A stretch of 64,000 bases of DNA from Terriglobales bacterium (GTDB lineage: Bacteria; Acidobacteriota; Terriglobia; Terriglobales; Acidobacteriaceae): NCBI GenBank assembly GCA_035573675.1, contig DATMAB010000018.1:226945-290944 (forward strand). Direction: 5' to 3'. Positions 34,266-46,023 of this stretch are shown here, in pieces. A program made the position numbers and the translations under genes. How positions within the stretch are numbered: position 1 is the stretch's first letter; each line of letters opens with the position of its first letter. Under the pieces are notes generated by a model. The model searched no databases and was not told where the DNA came from. It saw only the letters and a list, made by a program, of their open reading frames with translations.

Positions 34266-35105
34266 TTACAAGCCCGCTTCGATGCGGGCGCGCGGATCGA
34301 GGAAGTCACGCAGCGCGTCGCCCAGGAAGTTGAAGGAGAGCACGGCCAGCATCAGCGCCCCGGCGGGAAACAGCACCAGATGCGGCGCGTCGAACAGGTG
34401 CGAGCGCCCGTCGTTCAGCATCGCGCCCCAACTGGCCGTGGGCGGCGGCACGCCCAGCCCCAGGAAGCTCATGGTGGCCTCGGCCAGCACCGCGCCCGCC
34501 ATCCCGATGGCCGCCTGCACAATCACCGGCTGGATGATGTTGGGCACGATGTGCCGCACGATGATGCGCAGGTCGCTGGCCCCCAGTGCGCGGGCGGCTT
34601 CCACGAACTCGCGTTCGCGAACCGCCAGCACCTGGCCGCGCACCAGGCGCGCGTAGCCCACCCATCCTCCCAGGGAGAGCGCCAGCACCAGGTTGAACAG
34701 TCCCGGTCCCAGGAAGGCGACGAACGCGATGGCCAGCAGCAGCCCGGGAAAGGAGAGGAAAGCGTTCATCACGATCACGTTGAAGAAGCGGTCGATGCGC
34801 CCGCCGTAGAAGCCGGCCACCGAGCCCACGATCAGGCCCAGCGTGAGTGAGACCAGCACCACGCTGGCCCCCACCGCCATGGAGATGCGCGCGCCATACA
34901 CCAAGCGCGAGAGGATGTCGCGGCCCAGTTCGTCGGTGCCGAACCAGTGCGCGGCCGAAGGGCCCGCCAACCGAGCCGGCAACTCGATGTAGGCCGGATC
35001 ACGCGGCGCCAGCCAGGGAGCCAATACGGCGCAAATCGTGAACAGCGCAATGAGCATCGCGCCGGCCAAGGCTAACGGATTATGACGGAACTGATTCATT
35101 GCCAT
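34266..35105 (-). CDS. Dpp/Opp-type ABC transporter permease (DppC-like)
   Basis: Protein of 279 residues with six membrane segments. N-terminal H-W-F-G-T-D-E-L-G-R-D-I-L-S-R is the marker of the DppC/OppC group, and EAARALGASDLRIIVRHIVPN is the EAA loop contacting the ATPase. Inner-membrane half of a peptide/nickel-type importer (or exporter-associated) permease pair with the gene 35202-36122. ATPase and substrate-binding protein genes are not in the window. Confidence 0.88.
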   Translation of the reverse strand: MAMNQFRHNPLALAGAMLIALFTICAVLAPWLAPRDPAYIELPARLAGPSAAHWFGTDELGRDILSRLVYGARISMAVGASVVLVSLTLGLIVGSVAGFYGGRIDRFFNVIVMNAFLSFPGLLLAIAFVAFLGPGLFNLVLALSLGGWVGYARLVRGQVLAVREREFVEAARALGASDLRIIVRHIVPNIIQPVIVQAAIGMAGAVLAEATMSFLGLGVPPPTASWGAMLNDGRSHLFDAPHLVLFPAGALMLAVLSFNFLGDALRDFLDPRARIEAGL

Positions 35106-35106
35106 C

Positions 35107-35209
35107 GACGAATCGCCGGATGGATGAATTGACGAATTTGCCGGGCCGCTTCCACGGTCCGGAGCGCTTGCAATTCGGCAATTCGTAAATCCGACAATTC
35201 CTCAATTCC
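35107..35209. repeat. Octamer arrays between the two permease genes
   Basis: GACGAATC, GCCGGATG, GATGAATT, GACGAATT (35107-35138) and, after an interruption, GCAATTCG, GCAATTCG, TAAATCCG, ACAATTCC, TCAATTCC (35170-35209). The second array runs into the 3' end of the upstream permease gene (stop at 35202-35204 on the minus strand), in a gap inside an apparent operon. Confidence 0.75.
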
Positions 35210-36122
35210 CCCTGATTCTCGGATTCACCACCGAGTACAGGAGGTCGGTCACAAAGTTCACCGCCACATACGTCAACCCGATGGCCAGGATGCAGCCTTG
35301 CACCAGGTAGTAGTCGCGATTGCCGATGGCTTGCACGGTAAGCCTTCCGATGCCCGGCCAGGAAAAAATCGTCTCCGTGACGATGGCGCCGGCCAGCAAC
35401 GCGCCGAATTGCAGTCCCACCACTGTCAGGATGGGGATCAGCGCGTTGCGCAGGGCGTGCCGGTAGACCACGGTGCGCTCCCTCAGCCCTTTGGCGCGGG
35501 CCGTGCGGATGTAGTCCTGGCCTAGTTCTTCCAGCATGGCGGTGCGCATCATGCGCGTCAGAATGGCGGCCAGCGCGCCGCCCATGGTGATGGCGGGCAG
35601 CACCAGATGGGCCGCCGTGCCCGAACCGGAAACCGGCAACAGTCCCAGCTCGATGGAAAACACCAGAATCAGGATCGGGCCCAGGGCGAAGTTGGGAAAC
35701 GACAAGCCCAGCAGGCTGACCAAGCTGATGAGCCGGTCATCCCAGCGATTGCGCCGCCGCGCGCTGTGCACACCCGCGGGGATGGAGAGTGCGATTGCCA
35801 CCACCAGCGCCGCGATGGTCAAGCCCAGCGTATAGGGATAGCGTTCGCGGATGAGTTCGCCCACCGGGCGGTCGAAGCGCAGGGATTTCCCCAGGTCCCC
35901 GCGCACCACGCCCTTCCAGTAGTTGACGTACTGCTGGCCCAGGGGAACATCCAGGCCGTAATCGCGACGCGCCTTCTCGATATCGGCGCTGGCCGCTCCT
36001 TCTCCCAGCATCTGCTGGATGGGATCGCCGGGCACCAGGTGGATGAGCAGAAACACCACCGAAACCACCAGCCAGATGACCGGCAGGGTGTACAGCAAGC
36101 GGCTTGCGAGGTAGCGGATCAC
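35202..36122 (-). CDS. Dpp/Opp-type ABC transporter permease (DppB-like)
   Basis: Protein of 306 residues. Classic DppB start (RYLASRLLYTLPVIWLVVSV, then F-L-L-I-H-L-V-P-G-D-P), six helices, EAA-type loop YIRTARAKGLRERTVVYRHALRN and C-terminal V-N-P-R-I-R-G-N. Pairs with the DppC-like protein encoded downstream, across an octamer array. The CorC-like gene ends 9 bases upstream of its start, so all three may be cotranscribed. Confidence 0.9.
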   Translation of the reverse strand: MIRYLASRLLYTLPVIWLVVSVVFLLIHLVPGDPIQQMLGEGAASADIEKARRDYGLDVPLGQQYVNYWKGVVRGDLGKSLRFDRPVGELIRERYPYTLGLTIAALVVAIALSIPAGVHSARRRNRWDDRLISLVSLLGLSFPNFALGPILILVFSIELGLLPVSGSGTAAHLVLPAITMGGALAAILTRMMRTAMLEELGQDYIRTARAKGLRERTVVYRHALRNALIPILTVVGLQFGALLAGAIVTETIFSWPGIGRLTVQAIGNRDYYLVQGCILAIGLTYVAVNFVTDLLYSVVNPRIRGN

Positions 36123-36131
36123 ATGCGAGGG

Positions 36132-37502
36132 CTAGTCGCCGGCGCGCTCCACCGGTGCGGGTCGCGAGCTCTCCACCTTGACGCGGGAGACGCGGCGGCC
36201 CTCCATCTGCAGCACCGTGTAGCGATGGCCTTCGAAGTCGAACCACTCGCCGGGCGCCGGGATCTTGCCCAGGCGCGCCAGCACGAAGCCGGCCAGGGTC
36301 TCAAAACCCTGCTCGCGCGGCAGGAGCAGTTGGTAGCGCGCCTCCAGGTCGCGGATGTTTTCGCCGCCATCGAGGATCAAGGTGGTCGAACCCAGAGGAA
36401 GCGGCGGCTGCTCGGTGACATCGTACTCGTCCTCGATTTCCCCCACGATCTCCTCCAGCGCGTCCTCCACAGTGACCACGCCCGCGGTCGATCCGAACTC
36501 GTCCACGACCACGGCCAGGTGGCGCTTGCGGTTCTGGAACTCGGTCAGCAGGTCCGCCACGGGTTTGGTGTCGGGCACCACCAGCACATCGCGCATCACC
36601 TGCCGAATGGGAGTGTGGACGCTGGGCGAATCCGGTATCACGCCGCCGCGGAACTTCACCAGTTTCTGGTGCATCAGGCGGGCCAGGTCTTTGGCGTAGA
36701 GAACACCCACGATGTACTCCGGGCCCAGCTTGGGATCGTACACCGGCACGCGCGAGCGCTGCTTCTCGATGACTCGCGTCATCGCCTCCTCCACCGACAT
36801 GTCCCCGGGCAGCGAAAAGATGTCGGGACGCGGGGTCATGATCTCGCGCACCGTCACGTTCCCCAGTTCCAGGGCGCGGTGCAGCATCTCCTCCTGCAGG
36901 GGCGGCAGCAGGCCCACGCGCCGGCTGGCGGTGACGATCAGCTTCAGCTCATCCGGCGAATGGACGCCGCCCTCGCGCACCTGGCGCGAGCCGAACAGCC
37001 GCAGCACCACCCGCGAAGAACTGTTCATGATGGCCAGGAACGGCCGGAAGATGGTCATGACGACGTCCATGGGTCCCGCCACCGCCAGCGCCAGGCGCTC
37101 GGCGCGCTGCAGCGCCAGCGACTTCGGCACCACTTCGCCCAGAATCACGTGCAGGTAGGTGATCAGGGTGAACGCCACCCCGATGGCGATGGCGTGGGCG
37201 TACACGGCGGCGTAGGGCACGTGCTGGAACAGGGGCTCGATCACCGCGGCCATGGTGGCCTCCCCGATCCAGCCCAGCGCCAGGCTGGCGATGGTGATGC
37301 CCAACTGCACGGCGTTGAGCACTTCGTCCAGGTTCTGGTGCAGCTTCTGCACCGTCCGCGCCCCGATGCGCCGCTGCTCGATGAGCTGCTGGATGCGCGT
37401 GTCCCGCACGCTGACCAGCGCGAACTCCGCGGCTACGAAGAACGCGTTCAGCGCCACCAGCAGCAGAACCAGGAACACCCGCAGCAGCACGTAGGTGATC
37501 AT
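36132..37502 (-). CDS. HlyC/CorC family protein (DUF21 membrane domain, CBS pair, CorC_HlyC)
   Basis: Protein of 456 residues from ATG 37502. The DUF21 transmembrane domain (about 1-190; L-N-A-F-F-V-A-A-E-F-A-L-V and GEVVPKSLALQ) is followed by two CBS domains (about 215-335; TPRPDIFSLPGD, VVVDEFGSTAGVVTVEDALE) and a CorC_HlyC domain at the end (FDFEGHRYTVLQMEGRRVSRVKV). These proteins are linked to Mg2+/Co2+ efflux or Na+/Mg2+ exchange. Upstream of the permease pair. Confidence 0.9.
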   Translation of the reverse strand: MITYVLLRVFLVLLLVALNAFFVAAEFALVSVRDTRIQQLIEQRRIGARTVQKLHQNLDEVLNAVQLGITIASLALGWIGEATMAAVIEPLFQHVPYAAVYAHAIAIGVAFTLITYLHVILGEVVPKSLALQRAERLALAVAGPMDVVMTIFRPFLAIMNSSSRVVLRLFGSRQVREGGVHSPDELKLIVTASRRVGLLPPLQEEMLHRALELGNVTVREIMTPRPDIFSLPGDMSVEEAMTRVIEKQRSRVPVYDPKLGPEYIVGVLYAKDLARLMHQKLVKFRGGVIPDSPSVHTPIRQVMRDVLVVPDTKPVADLLTEFQNRKRHLAVVVDEFGSTAGVVTVEDALEEIVGEIEDEYDVTEQPPLPLGSTTLILDGGENIRDLEARYQLLLPREQGFETLAGFVLARLGKIPAPGEWFDFEGHRYTVLQMEGRRVSRVKVESSRPAPVERAGD

Positions 37503-37563
37503 GGGAAACCATGATTCTATAGCACTCCGCCCGGGAAGGATTTCCACGCCTGTCCATCCCCTG

Positions 37564-37596
37564 CAAAAAGCGGGAGTTGCCGCTTCCCTTTTTTAG
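37564..37596. terminator. Possible bidirectional hairpin upstream of the CorC gene
   Basis: AAGCGG (37568-37573) and CCGCTT (37580-37585) form a short stem with an A-run before and a T-run (CCCTTTTTT) after it. Only 6 bp, and neither neighbouring gene ends here, so it may be part of a leader rather than a terminator. Confidence 0.25.
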
Positions 37597-37772
37597 GCAC
37601 CGGGGTCTAAAAGGGCGTAGGGTGAGGCCGATCGGGCACGCTCCGGGCCCGGACGCTTTCGGGCGCCCCGAGGTTTCGTGCCCACGGAGGGAACCAACCG
37701 GCACGATCCGCCGTACCATACGATTAGCTGCTCGCAGCACGTATCCCCGGAAGGCACCGCCAGGAGGCAGTC

Positions 37773-38987
37773 GTGGCCAACGGCAATGGCAAGAAAAAAA
37801 ATCGCAAGAAGAAATTCCTGATCATCGGCGGAGTCGTGCTCGGCGTGCTGGTCATGGCCGGCGGGCTGGTGGCCTTCACCCGCGGCGGCGGCACCATCGA
37901 CCCCAGCAAGCTGGCCAAGGTGGAGAAGGGCGACCTGGCCAAGAGCGTGGTGGCCACGGGCAAGATCGAACCCATCACCAAGGTCGAGATCAAGTCCAAG
38001 GCCAGCGGCATCGTCAAGAAACTGATGGTCGACGCCGGTGATACCGTGAAGACCGGCCAGATCCTGGCCGAGCTGGATAAGGAAGAGATCCAGGCCCGGG
38101 TGCGCGAAGCGAGGGCCGCGCTGGAGGCCGCGGAAGCCAACCGCCGCGCCGCCGAAGCCGACCTGGAACGCGCCCGCGTGGACGCCCAGGGTCCCGACGT
38201 TCCCCTTCTGCTGCGCGCCTACGAGCGCGCCCAGCAGATGGCGCGCGAAGGTGTGGTATCGCAGGCCAACCTGGATGACGCCCAGAAGGCCTACGAGTTG
38301 GCGGTGAACAAGCGCGACATCGCGCGCGCCCAGATGGTGGTGGCACGCGCCAAGGTCGCCCAGGCCCAGGCCCAGGTACAGCAGGCTCGCGCCAACCTGG
38401 AGCGCGCCGAGGAGGAGTTCCGTAATTCCACCCTCATCGCGCCCATGGACGGCACCGTGCTTTCCCGCAACGTGGAAGTGGGCGACGCCGTCAGCTCCAT
38501 CCTGGTGCTCGGTTCTTCGGCGACCCTGGTGATGACCATCGGCGACACCCACGAGGTCTACGTCAAGGGCAAGGTGGACGAGAGCGACATCGGCAAGGTG
38601 TTCCTGGGGCAGCCCGCTCGCATCAAGGTCGAATCGTTCAAGGACAAGACCTTCAACGGCAAAGTCACCAAAATCTCGCCGCTGGGCGTGGAGAAGGACA
38701 ACGTGACCACCTTCGAGGTGCGGGTGTCCATTGACAATGCCACCGGCGAGCTGAAGGCCGCCATGACAGCCAACGCGGAAATCCTCCTGGAGGAGCACAA
38801 AGGCGTGCTGATGATTCCCGAGGGCGCCCTCATCTACGACAAGGACCGCAACGCATCCGTCGAAGTGCCGGACAAGAAAGGCAAGGACGGAAAGCGCAAG
38901 CTGGCGGTGAAGATCGGGATCTCCAACGGCGCCAAGACCGAGGTCCTGGAAGGGCTGAAGGAAAACGACCAGGTTGTCCTGCAGTGA
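37773..38987 (+). CDS. MacA/HlyD-type periplasmic adaptor of an efflux system
   Basis: Protein of 404 residues from GTG 37773 with CAGGAGG upstream. N-terminal basic stretch KKKNRKKKF, one membrane anchor (about 18-35), then a lipoyl half (VEIKSKASGIVKKLMVDAGD), a long alpha-helical hairpin (about 110-230, A/E/R-rich), second lipoyl half (FRNSTLIAPMDGTVLSRNVE) and beta-barrel (VYVKGKVDESDIGKVFLGQP). It would bridge an inner-membrane exporter to an outer-membrane channel. First gene of the row adaptor-DUF4097-permease-permease. Confidence 0.88.
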   Translation: MANGNGKKKNRKKKFLIIGGVVLGVLVMAGGLVAFTRGGGTIDPSKLAKVEKGDLAKSVVATGKIEPITKVEIKSKASGIVKKLMVDAGDTVKTGQILAELDKEEIQARVREARAALEAAEANRRAAEADLERARVDAQGPDVPLLLRAYERAQQMAREGVVSQANLDDAQKAYELAVNKRDIARAQMVVARAKVAQAQAQVQQARANLERAEEEFRNSTLIAPMDGTVLSRNVEVGDAVSSILVLGSSATLVMTIGDTHEVYVKGKVDESDIGKVFLGQPARIKVESFKDKTFNGKVTKISPLGVEKDNVTTFEVRVSIDNATGELKAAMTANAEILLEEHKGVLMIPEGALIYDKDRNASVEVPDKKGKDGKRKLAVKIGISNGAKTEVLEGLKENDQVVLQ

Positions 38988-39038
38988 CGACAGATTGTCG
39001 AGCCCGGCGGCCTGCGCGCCGCCGGGCCGGAGGCGATC

Positions 39039-40022
39039 ATGAACTACCGCCGACTTCTCGGGCCAGCCGCGCTCCTGACCCTTTTGTTCAGTGCTTCCCT
39101 GCCGGCTCTGGCCGACGAGGCGACTGGCCAATTCGAGCGCACGCTTCAGGTCACTGGCCCGGTCGATCTCAGCGTCGAGACCGGCTCGGGCGACATCACT
39201 GTGCGTCCGGGAACTGCGGGCACAGTTCAGATCCGGGCCCGCATCCACGCCCGCAGCAAGCTGTTCGAGAGCCTCACCGCCACCGAAAAAGTGCAGCGCA
39301 TCCAGGCGAATCCGCCCATCGACCAGGTGGGCAACATCATCCGCATCGGCAAGATTCGCGATGAAGACCTGCGCCAGAACGTCTCCATCAGCTACGAGGT
39401 GGTAACACCCGCCACCAGCAAGCTCCGTTCGTCGACCGGATCAGGCGACCAGTCTGTAGAAGGCGTGGAGGGCCCGGTGCGAGCTTCCACCGGCTCCGGT
39501 AACGTGCGCATCTCCTCCATTCGCCAGGAAGTGTTCGCGGAAAGCGGCTCCGGCGACCTCGACCTGAATTCGCTCGCCGGCGGCCTACGCGCCAATACCG
39601 GCAGCGGGAACATCCGCGCATTTGCGATCACCGGCCGCACTTCGGCCCAGACCGGATCGGGCGACGTCACCCTTGAGCTCACCGAGTCTTCCGAAGTGCG
39701 GGTGCAGACAGGCTCCGGCAATGCGCGCATCCGTGGCGTTCGCGGGGCGCTCGCCGCGGAAACCGGAAGCGGCGAGATCGAGGCGGAAGGCGTACCCACC
39801 GCTCCCTGGAAACTGACGGCGGGCTCCGGCGACATCACCCTGCACATCCCCGAGAGCTCCGGCTTCGAGCTTTATGCGGAGACGGGCTCGGGCACGGTGC
39901 GCATCGGCCGCCCCATCACCATGCAGGGCGCGCTGCGTCGCGATCTGGTGCGGGGCACGGTGGGCGGCGGCGGCTCGCTCATCCGCCTGGAAACTGGCTC
40001 GGGCAACATCGACATCCGCTAG
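39039..40022 (+). CDS. DUF4097 beta-solenoid-like exported protein
   Basis: Protein of 327 residues with a signal peptide (residues 1-25, ending P-A-L-A-D). The mature part is a run of regular strands with G-S-G turns: ETGSGDITV, TGSGDQSVE, TGSGNVRIS, SGSGDLDLN, TGSGNIRAF, TGSGDVTLE, TGSGNARIR, TGSGEIEAE, AGSGDITLH, TGSGTVRIG, TGSGNIDIR: eleven units of about 20 residues, the DUF4097 pattern. Role unknown. Position between the efflux adaptor and permeases suggests an accessory part of that system. Confidence 0.88.
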   Translation: MNYRRLLGPAALLTLLFSASLPALADEATGQFERTLQVTGPVDLSVETGSGDITVRPGTAGTVQIRARIHARSKLFESLTATEKVQRIQANPPIDQVGNIIRIGKIRDEDLRQNVSISYEVVTPATSKLRSSTGSGDQSVEGVEGPVRASTGSGNVRISSIRQEVFAESGSGDLDLNSLAGGLRANTGSGNIRAFAITGRTSAQTGSGDVTLELTESSEVRVQTGSGNARIRGVRGALAAETGSGEIEAEGVPTAPWKLTAGSGDITLHIPESSGFELYAETGSGTVRIGRPITMQGALRRDLVRGTVGGGGSLIRLETGSGNIDIR

Positions 40023-40076
40023 GCGGATAACCAAGACTTCTCCACTGCGTCCAATCTCGCAGGTCCGCAGGCGGCC

Positions 40077-41330
40077 ATGAACCTGTACGAGATCTTGCGG
40101 CAGACCTTCTCCACGCTGCGCGCCCACAAGATGCGCAGCTTCCTCACCATGTTCGGGATCGTATGGGGCATCGCCTCGGTCATCCTCATGGTGGGCTTGG
40201 GCAAAGGCTTCAGCCGCGACCAGAGGGAGCGCATGAAGACCCTGGGCACCGACTTGGTGATCGTGTGGGGTGGCCGCACCAGCCAGCAGGCCGGTGGCTA
40301 CGCCGCCGGACGCGAGATCCAGCTCCAGGTGCGCGATGCCGAGATCATCCGCAAGGAATGCTATCTGGTGAAGAACGTCAGCCCCGAACTGCGCCGAGCG
40401 GTCTTCGAAGTGAGCGAATTCAATTCTGCCAACCGGCCGGTGCGCGGCGTCTGGCCCGCATTCCAGAACTTCCGCTCCCTGCGCCCCGCCGAGGGCCGCC
40501 TGATGAACGACGAAGACGAGCAACAGGCGCGGCGCGTCGTCCTGCTGGGGGTGGAAGCCCGCAACCAGCTCTTTCCGGGCAAGCCGGCCGTGGGCGCCAC
40601 CCTCTCCATGAACGGCTTTCCCTATACCGTCATCGGCGTGCTGGAGAAGAAGAACCAGAACTCCAGCTACGGCAGCGGCCCGGACAATACCCAGCTCTTC
40701 GTTCCCTACTCCGCGATGGCGCGTGATTTCCCGCCCCGTTTTCCCGGCACCTTCCCGGGCTGGATCAACAACCTGGTGTTCGAGGTGGTCGATCCGGAGA
40801 ACCACGAGGAAGCGGAGATGCAGGTGCGGCGCGTCCTGGGCCGCATGCACCACTTCGACGGGAACGACAAGGACGCGCTCTTCATCTGGAACACCATGCA
40901 GGGGTCGAAGCTGGTGCAGCGCATCTTCGACGTGATGACCATCTTCTTCGGCGCCATCGCGGTGACCACCTTGTGCCTGGGCGGTATTGGGGTGATGAAC
41001 ATCATGCTGGTCTCGGTGACCGAGCGGACGCGCGAGATCGGCGTGCGCAAGGCCATCGGCGCGACCAAGCAGGATATCGCCCGCCAGTTCTTCGCTGAAT
41101 CCGCCGTCATCACTCTGGTGAGCGGCGTCGGCGGGCTGCTGTTCGGCCTGGGGATCTGCATCGCCATGGACAACATGCCTCGGCCCGAGTTCATCCCCGC
41201 TCCGGTCATCTCGCCCTGGGCGCTGGTGGTTTCGTTCCTCACGCTCTCCATCATCACCATCGCCGCCGGCATGTATCCGGCCAACCGCGCCGCCGAGATG
41301 ACCCCGGTGGAGGCGTTGCGCTACGAGTGA
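40077..41330 (+). CDS. MacB-like ABC transporter permease 1
   Basis: Protein of 417 residues: helix at about 20-45 (R-S-F-L-T-M-F-G-I-V-W-G-I), large periplasmic MacB_PCD domain (about 50-280), then three FtsX helices beginning GGIGVMNIMLVSVTERTREI and ending ANRAAEMTPVEALRYE. Typical MacB-type permease without an ATPase domain in the same chain. 4 bases separate its stop from the next permease start. Confidence 0.92.
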   Translation: MNLYEILRQTFSTLRAHKMRSFLTMFGIVWGIASVILMVGLGKGFSRDQRERMKTLGTDLVIVWGGRTSQQAGGYAAGREIQLQVRDAEIIRKECYLVKNVSPELRRAVFEVSEFNSANRPVRGVWPAFQNFRSLRPAEGRLMNDEDEQQARRVVLLGVEARNQLFPGKPAVGATLSMNGFPYTVIGVLEKKNQNSSYGSGPDNTQLFVPYSAMARDFPPRFPGTFPGWINNLVFEVVDPENHEEAEMQVRRVLGRMHHFDGNDKDALFIWNTMQGSKLVQRIFDVMTIFFGAIAVTTLCLGGIGVMNIMLVSVTERTREIGVRKAIGATKQDIARQFFAESAVITLVSGVGGLLFGLGICIAMDNMPRPEFIPAPVISPWALVVSFLTLSIITIAAGMYPANRAAEMTPVEALRYE

Positions 41331-41334
41331 ACCT

Positions 41335-42591
41335 ATGCTGCTGAGAGAAACCATCGTGCAGGGCTGGCATTCGCTGATGCGCAACCGCCTGCGTTCCGCC
41401 CTGACCATGCTGGGCATCGTCTGGGGGCTGGCCTCGGTGGTCATCCTGCTGGCCTACGGACAGGGGCTGGGCGACAGCGTCATCAACGCCATGCTGGGCA
41501 TCGGCAACAATGTGGTCCACTTCTGGGGAGGCCAGACCAGCATGCAGGCCGGAGGCCAGCGCGCCGGCAAGCGCATCCGCTTCACCTTCGAGGACGTGCA
41601 GGCCATCCGCGAAGAAGTGCCGCTGGTCAAGAACGCTAGCGCCGAATATGACGACAACTTCGGCTTCAAGTACAACAATCGCGTCGTCTCGGTGATGGTG
41701 AAGGCCGTCGAATACCCCTATGGCGAGATGCGCAAGCTCGATGTCGAGCACGGCCGCTACTTCCAGGAAAGCGACTTCATCGAACAGCGCCGCGTGGTCA
41801 TCTTCGGTCCGGATGCCGCCAAGAAGGTCTTCGGCAACCGCATCCCGGTGGGTGAGTTCGTGAGCATCAACGGGAGCCAGTTCGAAGTCATCGGCATGCT
41901 GCGCCTGAAGATCCAGGACAGCTCCAACAACTGCCAGGATAACGACTGCGCCTTCGTCCCCTACGTGACCCTGCGCGGCCTGATGAGCATCCGCGACCCC
42001 GACATGATCCTGATTCAGCCGGTGGACGAGGCCGTGCACCTGAAGGCGATCGCGGCCACCCGTGCCGTCCTGGCGCGCCGCCACCATTTCCATCCCAACG
42101 ATGAGAAGGCCACGCCGGTCTGGAATACGGTGGAGAACAACATCGAGATGCGGCAGTTCGCCATCGCCCTGGAGGTCCTGATGGGCCTGATTGGCGCCAT
42201 GACGCTGGGGGTGGGTGGCGTCGGGGTGATGAACATCATGCTGGTTTCGGTGACTGAGCGGACGCGCGAGATCGGGCTGCGCAAGGCCATCGGCGCCCGC
42301 CCGCGCCACATCCTGATGCAGTTCCTCATCGAGTCGCTGGTGCTGACCTTCGCCGGCGGGCTCATCGGCATGCTGCTGGCCATCGCCCTTACCCACATCA
42401 TCCCGCCCATGCCGCTCTACAGCGACTTCTACAAGACGCCCAACAACGAGGGCGATATCATCCTGCGCGCCTCCGGTTCTGTGATGGCCATCTCGTTTGT
42501 GATTCTGACGCTGGTCGGCGTGGCGTCCGGCTTCTGGCCGGCGCTCAAAGCGGCCAGGCTCGACCCCATTGAAGCCTTGCGTTACGAATGA
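41335..42591 (+). CDS. MacB-like ABC transporter permease 2
   Basis: Protein of 418 residues, paralogue of the preceding gene: same N-terminal helix, MacB_PCD domain and C-terminal FtsX part (GVGGVGVMNIMLVSVTERTREI, A-R-L-D-P-I-E-A-L-R-Y-E). The two probably form a heterodimer. An ATP-binding (LolD/MacB-NBD type) gene is missing from the row and must be supplied from elsewhere. Last gene of the row; hppA has its own promoter downstream. Confidence 0.92.
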   Translation: MLLRETIVQGWHSLMRNRLRSALTMLGIVWGLASVVILLAYGQGLGDSVINAMLGIGNNVVHFWGGQTSMQAGGQRAGKRIRFTFEDVQAIREEVPLVKNASAEYDDNFGFKYNNRVVSVMVKAVEYPYGEMRKLDVEHGRYFQESDFIEQRRVVIFGPDAAKKVFGNRIPVGEFVSINGSQFEVIGMLRLKIQDSSNNCQDNDCAFVPYVTLRGLMSIRDPDMILIQPVDEAVHLKAIAATRAVLARRHHFHPNDEKATPVWNTVENNIEMRQFAIALEVLMGLIGAMTLGVGGVGVMNIMLVSVTERTREIGLRKAIGARPRHILMQFLIESLVLTFAGGLIGMLLAIALTHIIPPMPLYSDFYKTPNNEGDIILRASGSVMAISFVILTLVGVASGFWPALKAARLDPIEALRYE

Positions 42592-42609
42592 CGGATCGGG
42601 CGCCTCGCG

Positions 42610-42639
42610 TTGACCGCCCCCGAGGCCCGGTGCTATAAA
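42610..42639 (+). promoter_or_regulatory. Promoter of hppA
   Basis: TTGACC (42610-42615), 18-base spacer, TATAAA (42634-42639). It sits 120 bases before the hppA start, just after the second permease gene stop, and separates hppA from the exporter row. Confidence 0.55.
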
Positions 42640-42759
42640 AATGTTTCGTCCCGCCAGTGCCGCGTGCTCTGGGGGACGCGCGGCGCGGCCAAGCTACCTC
42701 TGTTCCCTTCTAGTGGAAGCGCGTCACACCCCTACATGAGGTTGGATTTCGGAGGTACT

Positions 42760-45249
<2,490 letters not shown>

Positions 45250-45252
45250 AGC

Positions 45253-45951
45253 TTAGGCGCGCCCTGCCGGCTGCATCGCGATGCGCGCCATCACGTTCTC
45301 CACCACTCGGTCGCAACGCGAAGCGTGGAACTGGAACGCGTCCACGCTCTTCGCGCCCGCGCGCGCATAAAGTTCCCTCCGCAGCAGGGCATGCGCGCGG
45401 TGCAGGCGTATCTTCACGTTGGACTCCGTGAGGCCCAGCGCCTCGGCCGTCTCCGCCGTGCTCATCTCTTCCACGTCTCGCAGCACCAGCACCGACCGGT
45501 AGGCGGCCGGCAGCGCCTCGATGGATTGCTCCAGCAGCCGGGCCGTTTCCCCCTGGGCGGCCGCTCGTTCGGGTGTCTGCTCGGGCTTGCTGAGGCTCGC
45601 CATGATGTCTCCTTCCAAATCCGCAATGGAATCCAGCCCGTCGAAACGGCCGCGCTTCTGCGCCCGGGCCAGCGCCTCATGCACGGCGATCTTGGTCAGC
45701 CAGGTGGAGAACTTGGCGCGCCCGGCGAACTGGTCCAGATGCTCGTAGGCGCGCACGTAGGCTTCCTGCATGACGTCCTCCGCCTCCGCGTCCTCGCGCA
45801 GGATGGCCCGCGCCACGCGATACAGGCGCTGGTTGTAACGCCGCATCAGGATCTCGAACAGCGCCCGGTCGCCCGCCAACACGCGCGCGACGATCTCTTC
45901 GTCGCTCAGATGGGCAGCCGCGCCCACCGTCACCACCTGCTCCTCAGGCAT
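45253..45951 (-). CDS. ECF-type RNA polymerase sigma factor
   Basis: Protein of 232 residues. Region 2 (about 25-95): R-R-Y-N-Q-R-L-Y-R-V-A-R, D-A-E-A-E-D-V-M-Q-E-A-Y. Region 4 (about 145-200): LPAAYRSVLVLRDVEEMSTA with E-S-N-V-K-I-R-L-H-R-A. A C-terminal extension of about 30 residues contains FHASRCDRVVENVMARI, with one His and one Cys. No anti-sigma gene follows. Convergent with hppA, stops 4 bases apart. Confidence 0.9.
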   Translation of the reverse strand: MPEEQVVTVGAAAHLSDEEIVARVLAGDRALFEILMRRYNQRLYRVARAILREDAEAEDVMQEAYVRAYEHLDQFAGRAKFSTWLTKIAVHEALARAQKRGRFDGLDSIADLEGDIMASLSKPEQTPERAAAQGETARLLEQSIEALPAAYRSVLVLRDVEEMSTAETAEALGLTESNVKIRLHRAHALLRRELYARAGAKSVDAFQFHASRCDRVVENVMARIAMQPAGRA

Positions 45952-46023
45952 GACTGATCTCCTGTATGCAAGAGAGCGACTCGCCGCCCTCGAGGTTACA
46001 GATTTTTTCTGCGGGCGGGGCCC

